This document shows, piece after piece, positions 7,245-16,478 of a stretch of DNA of 64,000 nucleotides. Both the position numbers and the translations under genes were made by a program. This stretch comes from DASQHL01 sp963843685 (GTDB lineage: Bacteria; Chloroflexota; Dehalococcoidia; DSTF01; JACRBR01). The DNA is taken from assembly GCA_963843685.1 (NCBI GenBank), contig CAWJLO010000014.1, positions 1 through 64,000 of the forward strand, given 5' to 3'. Position 1 is the stretch's first letter. Every line of letters begins with the position of its first letter. Under the pieces are notes generated by a model, which had not been told where the DNA came from, searched no databases, and saw only the letters and a program-made list of their open reading frames with translations.

Positions 7245-10200
7245 CTATGTGGTGAGGGTGGCGCGGAGGTCTTCGGCGAGGCGGGTCCAGCCGGTCATAC
7301 CGATGTCGCGGAACGGGGTGAAGGCGGCGTCGAGGAGGGTGAGGGCGCGCTGGTTGTCGCCGGGCTGAGCGCGGCGGGCGTACATGAGGGCTTCGTCGTA
7401 GTCGACGATGGCGCGCTGGGGACGCTTGCCATCTTCCTCCAGCACTTTCCGGGCCTCGGCGAACCAGTGCGTGGCCTCGTCGTAGCGGGACTGAAGCGCG
7501 CAGAGCCGACCGAGCGCGGTCCGTCCGTCGCGCATCGGGTAGCGGAAGTCCGGCGCCACCACCTTTTCGCGGACGTTCCGCTCGATAGCTTCGATGTGAT
7601 CCGTCCGCTGCATGTACCACAAGGCCTCGCCGGCGTCACAGATGACCCAGGTGAGGTTCGGGTCGCCCACGGGCGTTCGCTCCATCGCCGCCACGGCGTG
7701 CCGGAGGGCTGCGAGGGCGTCCTCGATGCGCCCGGCGCGTGCGAATCCGCGGGCGGCGGTCGCGTACACGACGGCGCGGACCCATCGCAGCTCAGGCGCG
7801 TCCTGCTTGAGGAGCGCCTCTCCCAGTGCGAGAGATTCGTCCTGCTCCGTCAAGACAGCGTCGCGCATCTCCTCCAGGGCACCGATGAGCTGCTGAGCGT
7901 GGGTCGAGGGGCCTGGCAGCCGGACCGCGACCGCGACGCCGCGGAGGTGCGCCGCGCGGGCGTCCCCGAGCTCGCCAAGCGCGTTGTAGCAACGGGCGAT
8001 CATGGCGTGGTTGAACACCTGCGCGGCGACCCGTCCGTCGCGCTCCGCCGTTGCGAGCAACTTCTGGTACTCGCGCAGCGCACGACGCGCGTCACCGATC
8101 ACGAGAAGCAGTAGCGTCGGCGCGCCGCGCGTGCTCCAATCGGGAAGGCGATCAAGGTTGGCGATCGCCTCGTCCCGCGACTCCACCAGCCCGATCGGGC
8201 GATCTCCGGGATCGAGCGATCGCACCACCTCCTGCCACTCGGCGAATGCGGGGTCATCGACCGGCAGCAGACCGCCGGGCGCGTCCGGCGTCCCGGCGCT
8301 CCGGTGCAGGTAGTCCGACAGCAGAAGGGACGCCCAGACGCGGTCGCGCCGCGAGCCGATGTAGCGCATGCCCTCGGATCCAAGCTCGCCCATGGGGAGA
8401 TGATGGCCGGCGTCAGAGGCTGCTTGACACGCCGAGAGCAGGTAATCGGCCGCGGCGTCCTGACCATCCGCCGCTGCGATCAGCGCCGCGGCTTGTTTGG
8501 CCGTCTCGACCGCCTCCCGAGGCTGGAGGGCCCACATGAGGGCGATGCCGAGGCGCCCCAGCAGGCGAGGGAGGCGCGCGTCATCGGCCGGCAGGAGCTC
8601 GAGCGCCATGCGGAGATAGCCGACGACCTCGTCCCATGCCGCGGAGGCCTCGGCCCGATCCGCAGCAACGATCGCATACGGGACTCCGCGCTCAGCCCCG
8701 GTGATGGCTGCGCTGCGGTGGTACTGGTAGGCGATCTCCGCCGCCCGGTCGCCAAACGCGGCTTCCATGGCCTCCGCGATCTGACGGTGGAGGCGGACCT
8801 GGCGAGACGGGCTCATCTCGCCGTAGAGCGTGTGGCGGATGAGGGCGTGCGTGAAGTTGTAGGTGTCGGCGTCGCCGGTCGATTCGAGGAGCTGCGCCTG
8901 GAGCGCCTCGTCCACAGCGTCGAGGGCCGCCGACTCGTCGAGTCCCGAGGCGGCGGCGGCGAGGCCCACGCGGAAGGGACCGGTGAACGCGGAGGCGGCG
9001 GTCAGCAATTTGTTCGCGTGATCGGAGAGCCGCGAAAGACGGCGGCCGATGACCTGGCGCACACCTTCAGGGATGCCCATCTCGGCGATCGAGAGGCTGG
9101 ACGTCCAGCGCCCGTCCTCCTGGTAGATCTTGCCCTCCTCCGTGAGGTGCATGAGCACCTCGCGGATGAAGAACGGGTTGCCGTCGGTCTCCTCGCCGAT
9201 GGCGCGGACGAATGCCTCGGGCACATCGTGCTCCGTGATGCTTGCCAGCATGCTGGCGACGTCGCCGTCGGCCAGCCCCTTGAGGGCGATGCGCTCGTAC
9301 TCGACCTCGCGCCTCAGCGCGGCGAGCGCGTCGGAGAGCGGATGCTGGCGGTCCAGCTCGACGTCGCGGTAGGCGCCGAGCATGAGAATGCGGTTCTTGG
9401 GGACGAAGCGCCCGACGTGGCGGAGCATGGCGATCGTGCCCTTGTCGGCCCAGTGGAGGTCGTCGAGCACGAGCACGAGTGGTGCGCGCTCGGACAATGC
9501 GATGATAAAGCGCGCGACGGTATCGAGCAGACGAAAGCGCTCCTCGTCGGGCTCGAGCGGAGCGGGATCGGCGACATCGGGGAGGCGGTCTCGCACGCGA
9601 GGCGCGAGCCGGGCGATGACGCCGGCGCCGTTGCCGAGATCGGCCTGGAGCACTTCGGCGGCGGCTTCCTTCGCGTAGCTCTCGATCGCCTGGCCGAAGG
9701 GAGCGAACGGCGGCACCCACTCTCCCTCGAAGCAGGTGCCGACGAGCACCGTCGCGCCGTCGCCGCGGGCGCTCTCGGCGAACTCATCGATCATGCGCGA
9801 CTTGCCGATGCCCGGCTCGCCGACGAGCATGACGAGGCCGCCCTGTCCCGCTCGCGCGCCGGCAAACCGCTCGCGCAGGCGCGATATCTCGGCGGAGCGG
9901 CCGACGAACGGCGTGCGGGTGAGCGCGAGGCCCGGCCGATCCGTCTCGTAGATCACCTCGCAGGACCCCACCGGGCCGCTGATGCCCTTCAGGTCCAGCT
10001 CGCCGAGATCGCGGAATGCGAACGCCTGCCGCCCCTTGAGGAGCGCCTCGACGACGGCGCTGCAGAGGATCTGCCCGGGGCCGGCGCGATCGCAGAGGCG
10101 TCGCGCGACGACGACCGGCGTGCCGAAGAGATCGCTCTCGTCGCGGAGGGTGTCGCCGGAGTTGATGCCTACGCGGATGGCCAGGCGCTGTCCGTCGATC

Positions 10201-10448
10201 GGCCGGCGCGAGGCCTGCTGCATCGTGGTGGCGCAGCGGACGGCGTCGGCGGCGGAGGCGAAGGTGACGAGCAGGCCGTCGCCGAGCGACTTCACCTCGG
10301 CACCGCCGTTGGCGGCGACGGCGTCGCGCAGGAGCTGGTAGTGCGCCTTGAAGATGTGCTGGGCGTCCTCGTCGCCGGCGCGCTGCATCAGCTCCGTGGA
10401 GTTGACGAGGTCCGTGAAGAGGATGGTTGTCGTCTCGGCGGTCGACAT
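7245..10448 (-). CDS. Class III adenylate/guanylate cyclase domain fused to AAA ATPase and TPR repeats
   Basis: This 1067-residue signalling protein begins with a CHD cyclase domain (about 1-170): FTDLVNSTEL with metal Asp13, K53 in EVKSLGDG and second metal Asp57. An AAA/STAND-type ATPase follows, with Walker A GEPGIGKS (about 210-217) and a Walker B-like VLVLDDLHWAD. The remainder is helical TPR-like sequence without a LuxR DNA-binding domain. Such proteins occur in Chloroflexota and Actinomycetota; ligands are generally unknown. I chose ATG 10446-10448 because it begins exactly at the CHD, and TAGAAT (10457-10462) sits 8 bases upstream, suggesting a leaderless mRNA. A perfect hairpin follows the gene. 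It lies between the intact tRNA-Lys and its middle copy. Confidence 0.85.
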   Translation of the reverse strand: MSTAETTTILFTDLVNSTELMQRAGDEDAQHIFKAHYQLLRDAVAANGGAEVKSLGDGLLVTFASAADAVRCATTMQQASRRPIDGQRLAIRVGINSGDTLRDESDLFGTPVVVARRLCDRAGPGQILCSAVVEALLKGRQAFAFRDLGELDLKGISGPVGSCEVIYETDRPGLALTRTPFVGRSAEISRLRERFAGARAGQGGLVMLVGEPGIGKSRMIDEFAESARGDGATVLVGTCFEGEWVPPFAPFGQAIESYAKEAAAEVLQADLGNGAGVIARLAPRVRDRLPDVADPAPLEPDEERFRLLDTVARFIIALSERAPLVLVLDDLHWADKGTIAMLRHVGRFVPKNRILMLGAYRDVELDRQHPLSDALAALRREVEYERIALKGLADGDVASMLASITEHDVPEAFVRAIGEETDGNPFFIREVLMHLTEEGKIYQEDGRWTSSLSIAEMGIPEGVRQVIGRRLSRLSDHANKLLTAASAFTGPFRVGLAAAASGLDESAALDAVDEALQAQLLESTGDADTYNFTHALIRHTLYGEMSPSRQVRLHRQIAEAMEAAFGDRAAEIAYQYHRSAAITGAERGVPYAIVAADRAEASAAWDEVVGYLRMALELLPADDARLPRLLGRLGIALMWALQPREAVETAKQAAALIAAADGQDAAADYLLSACQAASDAGHHLPMGELGSEGMRYIGSRRDRVWASLLLSDYLHRSAGTPDAPGGLLPVDDPAFAEWQEVVRSLDPGDRPIGLVESRDEAIANLDRLPDWSTRGAPTLLLLVIGDARRALREYQKLLATAERDGRVAAQVFNHAMIARCYNALGELGDARAAHLRGVAVAVRLPGPSTHAQQLIGALEEMRDAVLTEQDESLALGEALLKQDAPELRWVRAVVYATAARGFARAGRIEDALAALRHAVAAMERTPVGDPNLTWVICDAGEALWYMQRTDHIEAIERNVREKVVAPDFRYPMRDGRTALGRLCALQSRYDEATHWFAEARKVLEEDGKRPQRAIVDYDEALMYARRAQPGDNQRALTLLDAAFTPFRDIGMTGWTRLAEDLRATLTT

Positions 10449-10651
10449 GATTGTCGATTCTAGCCCCAAGTGACCGCTGGACCGAAGATCCCCTCCTCCG
10501 CCCAATCGGCGCAACTTGCCCCGGTAGCTTCCGCGGGACACGGAACGTGGGCAGATTCGTCGTCGATTTGGAGCGAGTCCCCCGGTCGCGAACGCCCCGC
10601 AAGGGGCGGATGCGCGCGTTCACGAGCTCTGCGCAGATGCAAAAGGAGGCT

Positions 10652-10727
10652 TGGTGGGCCCTCTGGGGATCGAACCCAGGACCGACGGATTAAAAGTCCG
10701 CTGCTCTGCCGGCTGAGCTAAGGGCCC
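10652..10727 (-). tRNA. tRNA-Lys (anticodon TTT), CCA encoded
   Basis: The minus strand folds into a full cloverleaf. GGGCCCT pairs with AGGGCCC in the acceptor, the D-arm contains AGCTCAGCCGGCAGAGC, and the anticodon loop is CTTTTAA in a GCGGA/TCCGT stem. The T-arm is CTGGGTTCGATCCCCAG. Discriminator A and CCA are encoded. It carries the integration-type border: its 3' end is duplicated twice downstream. Confidence 0.97.
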
Positions 10728-10838
10728 CGCGCTCGCAGTGTAGACGGACGAGTGGCGGCTCCGCGAACCCACACCCAAAGCGCGACGGAGCGCAGCCGGG
10801 CAGTACCTACTCGTCCTTAGCGCGCGTGAAACACCCCA

Positions 10839-12302
10839 CTACGGTGCGGGGCTGGTAGTGGCCGTGCCCGTCGGCGTGCCCGACGGGACTGCGCCCGGCG
10901 TCGGCGTCGACGCCGCCTCCACGGTCAGGTTCGCCAACACGAACAGCGGCACGTCCGCGTCGTCGCCGTAGACGGCGTGCAGGTAGCCGCTGTCCACGAC
11001 CAACACCTCGCCGTCCGGCTGCTGGATGCGCATCTGCACTTCATCGAACTTGTTGCCGTGCGCGATGAACCAGTACATATCGCCGTTCCGCGTGTTCAGC
11101 GTGATCAGCGCCGTCCCGTTCGCGTTCGAAAGCTTCACGAGCGTCGGTGACGGCGACGACACGCCCTGCTCACCGTTGATCCCCTGAATAAACCAGCCGT
11201 CCGCCGCCGATGGGACCAGTGTCGAAACGTTGCCAGAGACGATGCGGATCCAGTTGATCGCGCCGCGCACGATCTCCGGACTGGGGTTGACGGCGACCTC
11301 GCCCGTGGGCACCGCGGTCCGCGGCGCACCCGGCGTTGACGAGCTGGACGCGGTGGGCGACGTGCCCGGGGTCGCGTCCGTATCCGCCGTCGACGTGGGC
11401 TCCGGCGTCGGCGTCTCGCCCAGCGCCGAAACCGGGAGATCCGGCGTCACGACGGCGGGGGGACGATCGTCACGCGTGGAGAGAAGTTGATCGGAAACCG
11501 TCACGCCCTGCAGCGTCACCTGCACCGCGGCGCTGAGCTGGCTCTGCGCTGAAGGATCGACCTGCGGCTGGGCTTGCTGGAGCGCGGCTCTCTCGTGCTC
11601 CGTCACCCTCTGCAAACGAGCGAGATCGTCCGTGTTCCAATCGCCGCCCGCGTCATTGATCAGCGGCTTCGTCTGGTTGACAAGGCGGTCGATCACGCTT
11701 GCGCTGATCTTGCGCCGCTGCCTGGTGAGCGCTTCGATCTCACGGGCCCGCTCGTCTGCGATATCGAGGCGCACCCCTCGCTTCGCGTCATCGCCGAAGG
11801 CGAGCGCCAGCCGGACGCGCTCCGTCTGCAGCTTCACCGGGTACTGCCAGTCGCCGGGCAGCGCGCTGTTCGCCGAGGCGATGGTGTACGTGGAAAACGA
11901 GAGGAAGAGCACCAGGACCGCCGCCGCGCTCGCCACCGCGCGGAAATGGCGCTCCACGAACGTCACGACGCGAGGGCCGTGCGGCGCCTGCGCCCGCTTC
12001 ATGCGATGCGCCGCCATCAGGAACCGCACACGCGCCGCGGCGAAGAACGAAGGCTCCGGCTCCACGTCGTACGCCTCCGACAGCCGCTGCCCGCTGGCAA
12101 TGAGGAACCGCTCGCGCGCCGCCGCGCTGAACGCCTCCCGCGGCGACGCATCGTACGCGCGGATGACGGACGCGGCCGCCAGGAGGTGCGGGCGCAGGCT
12201 GGCAGCATGCTCCGGATAGCGCCGCAGACACTCGTCGATGTCCCAGCGGCCCTCCCTGAGGGCCTCCAGGCACTCGCTCAACCGCGTCTCGAACTCCGTC
12301 AT
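10839..12302 (-). CDS. DUF5667-type membrane protein, probable partner (anti-sigma) of the ECF sigma factor
   Basis: A 487-residue protein with a cytoplasmic helical N-terminal part (1-118, including CLEALREGRWDIDECLRRYP). One membrane helix lies at about 121-145. Right after it comes SALPGDWQYPVKLQTERVRL, the DUF5667 signature, with a charged coiled region (about 165-240). A Pro/Thr-rich linker (about 285-345) leads to an extracellular beta domain. Its ATG overlaps the sigma-factor stop (ATGA at 12299-12302), so the two are co-translated. Membrane proteins encoded this way usually bind and silence the sigma factor. That role is inferred here from context and topology. Confidence 0.75.
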   Translation of the reverse strand: MTEFETRLSECLEALREGRWDIDECLRRYPEHAASLRPHLLAAASVIRAYDASPREAFSAAARERFLIASGQRLSEAYDVEPEPSFFAAARVRFLMAAHRMKRAQAPHGPRVVTFVERHFRAVASAAAVLVLFLSFSTYTIASANSALPGDWQYPVKLQTERVRLALAFGDDAKRGVRLDIADERAREIEALTRQRRKISASVIDRLVNQTKPLINDAGGDWNTDDLARLQRVTEHERAALQQAQPQVDPSAQSQLSAAVQVTLQGVTVSDQLLSTRDDRPPAVVTPDLPVSALGETPTPEPTSTADTDATPGTSPTASSSSTPGAPRTAVPTGEVAVNPSPEIVRGAINWIRIVSGNVSTLVPSAADGWFIQGINGEQGVSSPSPTLVKLSNANGTALITLNTRNGDMYWFIAHGNKFDEVQMRIQQPDGEVLVVDSGYLHAVYGDDADVPLFVLANLTVEAASTPTPGAVPSGTPTGTATTSPAP

Positions 12303-12937
12303 GCCCTCTTCGTCAACTCCATCTCATCAACCGCCGGGATGAGCATCTTCTGAAGCTTTGCCACCGCCTTGTGCTGGAGCGCCTTCACGTTTCCCTCGCG
12401 CTTGCCCAGCGCCTTCGCCGTGTCCGCGATTGACAGCCCAACCGCAAAACGCAGCGCGATCACCTCGCGTTGCGCCTCGGGCAGCCGATCCGCCGCCCGT
12501 CGCACCTCGTCCAGCGTGATGCGCTCCTCCACCGACGCGGCGATATCGTGGCGCCAGTCGGCCATCGCCTCCGGGATCTCGGACGTCACCCCGCCACGCT
12601 GGGCCGCGCGGCGGAAGTGCGTCGCCACGTGGTTGTGGGCGATCCGGAAGAGCCACGACGAGAACGGGACGTCTCTCCACCGGAACTCGCCGATGGAGCC
12701 GAGCATCTTGAGGAAGACCTCCTCCGTGAGATCCTCCGCCTCCGCCGTGTTCCCCACGCGAGCAACCGCGTATCGATACACCCGTGGCATGTACCAGTCG
12801 TAGAGGTCGGCCAGCGCTTGCTGGTCGCCCGTCCGAGCCCGGTCGACCGTCTGCCGTTCTAGGTTCGGCGGGACGGCCTGGATGCGCGGGAACTCCAATC
12901 CGGAAACCTCGCTTCTGAACGAACGGACCAACGCCAT
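12299..12937 (-). CDS. ECF-family RNA polymerase sigma factor
   Basis: At 212 residues it shows the sigma70 region 2 block LYDWYMPRVYRYAVARVGN followed by AEDLTEEVFLKML, and a region 4 helix-turn-helix LPEAQREVIALRFAVGLS...KALGKREGNVKALQHKA. There is no region 1.1 or 3, as expected for group 4 sigma factors. It directs RNA polymerase to a stress or envelope regulon that cannot be named from here. The start at ATG 12935-12937 is preferred because region 2 begins about 25 residues later. The gene overlaps its probable membrane regulator by four bases. Confidence 0.92.
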   Translation of the reverse strand: MALVRSFRSEVSGLEFPRIQAVPPNLERQTVDRARTGDQQALADLYDWYMPRVYRYAVARVGNTAEAEDLTEEVFLKMLGSIGEFRWRDVPFSSWLFRIAHNHVATHFRRAAQRGGVTSEIPEAMADWRHDIAASVEERITLDEVRRAADRLPEAQREVIALRFAVGLSIADTAKALGKREGNVKALQHKAVAKLQKMLIPAVDEMELTKRA

Positions 12938-13056
12938 GGTACCTGCTCAATCTTCCGTCCGTCCAAGCGCTCATCTCCGGCTCATCCAACAGTAGGTAGA
13001 ACGCGCGACGAACGTAAAAGGTTAACGGGCAGGTTCGAATGCCGTCGGCCAGCGAG

Positions 13057-15756
13057 TCAAGACCCGCCTCCCGCCGCCTTCCAGCGCTGCAGGGCGGCCG
13101 TCATCTCCGCGTATGGGCGCGGCACCGCCGTCTGCCAGTCGCCCGGGATCATCGCGATCACCGGCGAAAGGCGCCCGTACCGCATCCGGTAGTAGAGCAC
13201 CGAGTACGTGTCGTTCTGGATGGAGGAGCCCGTCGAGCCAAGCAGCGATTCCAGCTGGCTCACCAGCCCCGACGGCATTTCGCCCGCGGGATACGAATCG
13301 CCGAGCAGCACCACTGACTCCGGCTCGTCCAGCTGGCTGCCCACGACCCATTGGTGGCGGGCGGAATCGAGGTCCCCCGCGGCCTGGTACCAGCGGCCCA
13401 GCTCCGTGCGCGCCGGTCCGAAATCCGGCTGGCGCTTCACGGCGAACTGAAGATGGCCCAGCGCATCGTCGGCGCGGCCTTGCTCCGCGAGAATCTTGGC
13501 GTAGCTCACGCGCAACACCAGGTCGTTCGGCCGTGCGAACACCAGGAGCTGACAGCCGGTCGACGCATCGTCCAATCCCGCGAGGGTGGCCTGCGCGTCG
13601 GAACGGTGGACCTCAACCAGATAAGCGCCGTACGTGCACGGGTTCACGCCCAGCGCCGACCGTTGCAGGATCTCCTGCAAATGGTCACGACGGAACGGCG
13701 TGTCCTGCCAAAACGTCGAGTCGGCCAGCCCGGCGTCCATCGAAATCACCTGCGCGTACGTGTCGACGGCGTCGTCGCTGCGGCCCAGATCCTCATACAC
13801 TTCCGCGACCATCAGCACGGGCGCCACGTGGTAGCGGGCGATGTCCCGAGTTTTCTGAGCCTGCCCGGCCGCATCATCGATCCTGCCGGCCAGTTGATAC
13901 GCCTTCGCGAGATTCGCGTGCGCCAGATCGCTGCGCGGATCCAGTCGGACGGCCTGCTCAAGATTGACGACGGCTCTCGCGATCAAGCCCGGATCCTTCT
14001 CCGTCGAGATCTCGTACTCCGTAGCCTGAGCCTGCCCGAGTTGCATCCGGTACACCATCATGCTCGAGTCGCTGTCCACCGCGTCTTGAAGCTCGCGCAC
14101 GGCGTCCTGCAGACGCGCCACCGGGTCCGAGCCGAGCGTGTTCGCGTCCTCCGTGCCGCGCCAGTAGTCGTAGTGCGCGCTGTCGATGCGGTACCAGGCG
14201 ACGAGCGGCGCCACGACGAGCAGCAGCACGGCGACACGCGACGCCATCCGGCCGTACCGCGACAACGTCGGACGATCGATCTGGAACACCGGAGCGGCGC
14301 CTTCAGTTGCCTCGGTGTAGTTCCGCGCGATGATCGCGCCGATGAACGCCAGCGCCACCGCCGGGCCCTTCCAGATGTTGCCCGCGTCGAGCTGGTTGTG
14401 TGCCGAAAATCCCAGCAACGCGCCGGCGCAGGCCACCGCCAGCAACCGCTGCTCGATGTCACCGTGTGACCAGGCTCGATACAACGTGAAGACCACCGCC
14501 GCTGCCAGCACCACGAGCGCGGCGAGGCCGAGCAGCCCCACGTCATCAGCAAGTTGGAGGAAGCCGTTGTGGGCGTGCTGCGTGTACACCAGGAAATTGC
14601 CGTGCGCATACTCCGGATACAGCAGGCCGAACGAATTCGGTCCCGCGCCGAAGAGAGGATGGTCGAGGAACATGTGCCAGCCGGCGCGCCATGCGTCCTC
14701 GCGCGGCGACAACGAGCTGCGGAACAGCCACCCGGGCCGCGTCGAGGAGTTCGCCACGAACGCCAGCGTCCCGCCGATCGCCAGCGCCAGTGCACCCACC
14801 ACCGCCGCGAGCGCTGTCGGCGTGAACCCCGCCGGCAGCAACGAAGACCAGGAGAAGCGCTGGCCGCTCTGCTCGCGCTCCCAGATCCGTAGCGTGAACC
14901 AGACGCCCAGCAAGGTGAACGCCACGCCCACCCCCGCGCCGAGCCAGCCGCCGCGCGAGAGCGTCAAGAACATCGCCATGCCGCCGATCAACAACCCGGC
15001 CACGCCCAATACGCGTTCCGCCAGCGGGCCGCGACATGCGGCCAGGGCGAACAGCGGCAACGCAAGCGTGAGAATCATCGCCAACACGTTGGGATGGTCG
15101 CTGACGTCGTGGACTCGCGGCACGGTCGGCGGAAAGATGTTGCTCGCGCTCAATCCGTCGACGCGGCGCGCCAGCGACAGATAGTCCGCATAGTCGTTGC
15201 CGACGACCCAGAGCGCGTACAACGCAAGCGCGCCGCTGACGAGCATGAATGCGCGCCGCAACGACGCCGATCCTAGCCAGGGCAGGCCTGAAAGCGCGTA
15301 GAACGCGACGACAGCCATGAAGAGCTGCAGAGTCAATTCCACGCTCGGCCGCCAGGCGATCGACGCCCAGGTGCCGATGGCGTACGCGCCCGCCAGAGCG
15401 ATCACGCCGGCGTCGAGCGGCGTCCCTCCCGGCAACTTCCTCGCGACGGCAAGATAGGCGAGGTAGGTCAGCGCCATGCCGCCGACCACCGCGTGCAGCG
15501 CAATCGTCCGCGGGAACACGTGCAGCGTCAGCTGCGGCATGCCGGTGAACAGGAGATAACCCGCCCAGCCGCCGGCGACGACAATGGCGGCCCACGTCCG
15601 GACGTCGGCCCAGCTCAGCGAATCGCGAAGTGCGACGGGGGAAGCGTCCGTCGAGGCCAGATCCCTCACCGCTTGGTCGAGGGTGCGGCGTGTCGCTTGT
15701 ACGTGCTCACTGCCACATGATCCTCCGGGTCTCGCGACGTTGCCGAATTGTATCAT
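13057..15756 (-). CDS. O-antigen ligase-like polytopic membrane protein with C-terminal TPR region
   Basis: The product has about 899 residues. The N-half has around twelve membrane helices and the O-antigen ligase/polymerase hallmark GWHMFLDHPLFGAGPNSFG, with Arg and His on a large periplasmic loop. The C-half is soluble and TPR-like (AHANLAKAYQLAGRIDDAA; LGRWYQAAGDLDSARHQW). Such proteins join or polymerise glycans at the outer face of the membrane. The start is uncertain. ATG 15754-15756 overlaps a TACAAT hexamer that could be its own -10 box, in which case GTG 15667-15669 is the next start. It is divergent from the DUF192 gene with only a few bases between them. Confidence 0.8.
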   Translation of the reverse strand: MIQFGNVARPGGSCGSEHVQATRRTLDQAVRDLASTDASPVALRDSLSWADVRTWAAIVVAGGWAGYLLFTGMPQLTLHVFPRTIALHAVVGGMALTYLAYLAVARKLPGGTPLDAGVIALAGAYAIGTWASIAWRPSVELTLQLFMAVVAFYALSGLPWLGSASLRRAFMLVSGALALYALWVVGNDYADYLSLARRVDGLSASNIFPPTVPRVHDVSDHPNVLAMILTLALPLFALAACRGPLAERVLGVAGLLIGGMAMFLTLSRGGWLGAGVGVAFTLLGVWFTLRIWEREQSGQRFSWSSLLPAGFTPTALAAVVGALALAIGGTLAFVANSSTRPGWLFRSSLSPREDAWRAGWHMFLDHPLFGAGPNSFGLLYPEYAHGNFLVYTQHAHNGFLQLADDVGLLGLAALVVLAAAVVFTLYRAWSHGDIEQRLLAVACAGALLGFSAHNQLDAGNIWKGPAVALAFIGAIIARNYTEATEGAAPVFQIDRPTLSRYGRMASRVAVLLLVVAPLVAWYRIDSAHYDYWRGTEDANTLGSDPVARLQDAVRELQDAVDSDSSMMVYRMQLGQAQATEYEISTEKDPGLIARAVVNLEQAVRLDPRSDLAHANLAKAYQLAGRIDDAAGQAQKTRDIARYHVAPVLMVAEVYEDLGRSDDAVDTYAQVISMDAGLADSTFWQDTPFRRDHLQEILQRSALGVNPCTYGAYLVEVHRSDAQATLAGLDDASTGCQLLVFARPNDLVLRVSYAKILAEQGRADDALGHLQFAVKRQPDFGPARTELGRWYQAAGDLDSARHQWVVGSQLDEPESVVLLGDSYPAGEMPSGLVSQLESLLGSTGSSIQNDTYSVLYYRMRYGRLSPVIAMIPGDWQTAVPRPYAEMTAALQRWKAAGGGS

Positions 15757-15765
15757 GACCCCACG

Positions 15766-16290
15766 ATGGGACGACGTATCGCCACACTCGCCGCCATCGC
15801 GATCGCGTCGGTCGCGATCGCGTGCGCCGGTGGCTCTTCTTCCACGACAGCGACACCCGCAGCCACAGCGACGCCAACCGTGGCGCCCGTCGCGTTCCCC
15901 GCCACCGAACTGCACATCGAGTCGGCGAGCGGAGATCAGGTGCTGCGGATCGAGGTCGCGACCACGCCGACGCAGTCGGAGCGCGGCCTCGGCTATCGCG
16001 ACACGCTCGCGCCGGACGCCGGCATGCTGTTCGACCTCGGGAGCACGCGCGTACCGGCGTTCTGGATGAAGGGGATGCGGTTCGCGCTCGACTTCGTCTG
16101 GATCACGGACGACAAGCGCGTCGCCGCCGTCACGTCCGACGTGTCCCCTCAGCCCGGCGCATCCGACGCGCAACTACGTCTGTACTCCTCACCGCAGCCC
16201 GTGCGCTACGTCCTGGAGATCAACGCCGGCGCCAGCTCTGCGCTTGGAATCACACCCGGGACACAACTCTCGTTCAGCACTTCCGAGTGA
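15766..16290 (+). CDS. DUF192-family lipoprotein
   Basis: This 174-residue protein has a lipoprotein signal (lipobox around Cys20 in SVAIAC) and a short Ser/Thr/Ala linker. A complete DUF192 domain (about 45-165) follows, with RGLGYRDTLAPDAGMLFDL, AFWMKGMRFALDFVWI and a closing VLEINAGASSALGI. The function of DUF192 is not established; it is a small beta-rich, usually exported domain. I start at ATG 15766 because it places the signal peptide correctly. TATCAT lies 9 bases upstream, hinting at a leaderless message. It is divergent from the ligase-like gene. Confidence 0.88.
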   Translation: MGRRIATLAAIAIASVAIACAGGSSSTTATPAATATPTVAPVAFPATELHIESASGDQVLRIEVATTPTQSERGLGYRDTLAPDAGMLFDLGSTRVPAFWMKGMRFALDFVWITDDKRVAAVTSDVSPQPGASDAQLRLYSSPQPVRYVLEINAGASSALGITPGTQLSFSTSE

Positions 16291-16478
16291 ACGCTCAGTA
16301 AGTTAGTTACAGCGTTCACAATGGCATGTGCCGCGTACGAACTTCGCTGCGCGGTGGCCTCTCCGATGATGTGAGTGACGGAGCACCAACGAAACCGCAA
16401 CGTAACTGGGGGCTAGACTGAACACGATCGAGGAGTAGACTCTAGTCGAGGGAGAATCGCACGAGGGAGGGACTACCC

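Larger units (their letters stand above)
1340..10655. mobile_element. Inferred degenerate genomic island(s) integrated at the tRNA-Lys 3' end
   Basis: The segment is bounded on the right by the 3' end of intact tRNA-Lys and on the left by a decayed copy of that 3' end. A second copy at 7006-7050 divides it into two possible tandem units. Inside are an integrase remnant next to the middle copy, a truncated peptidase/LPxTG pseudogene, short surface-protein genes, a tandem ThyX-like gene and a large cyclase-AAA gene. The flanks (sensor kinase; sigma factor pair) look chromosomal. No intact integrase, transposase or conjugation gene is present, so any element is dead. The island reading is inference; the repeats themselves are seen directly. 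Confidence 0.45.

Noticed and set aside
8304..10463. A 719-codon open frame on the plus strand opposite the cyclase-AAA gene
   Set aside because: It mirrors the codon pattern of the real gene in high-G+C DNA, has no recognisable domain, and the minus-strand product has clear catalytic motifs.
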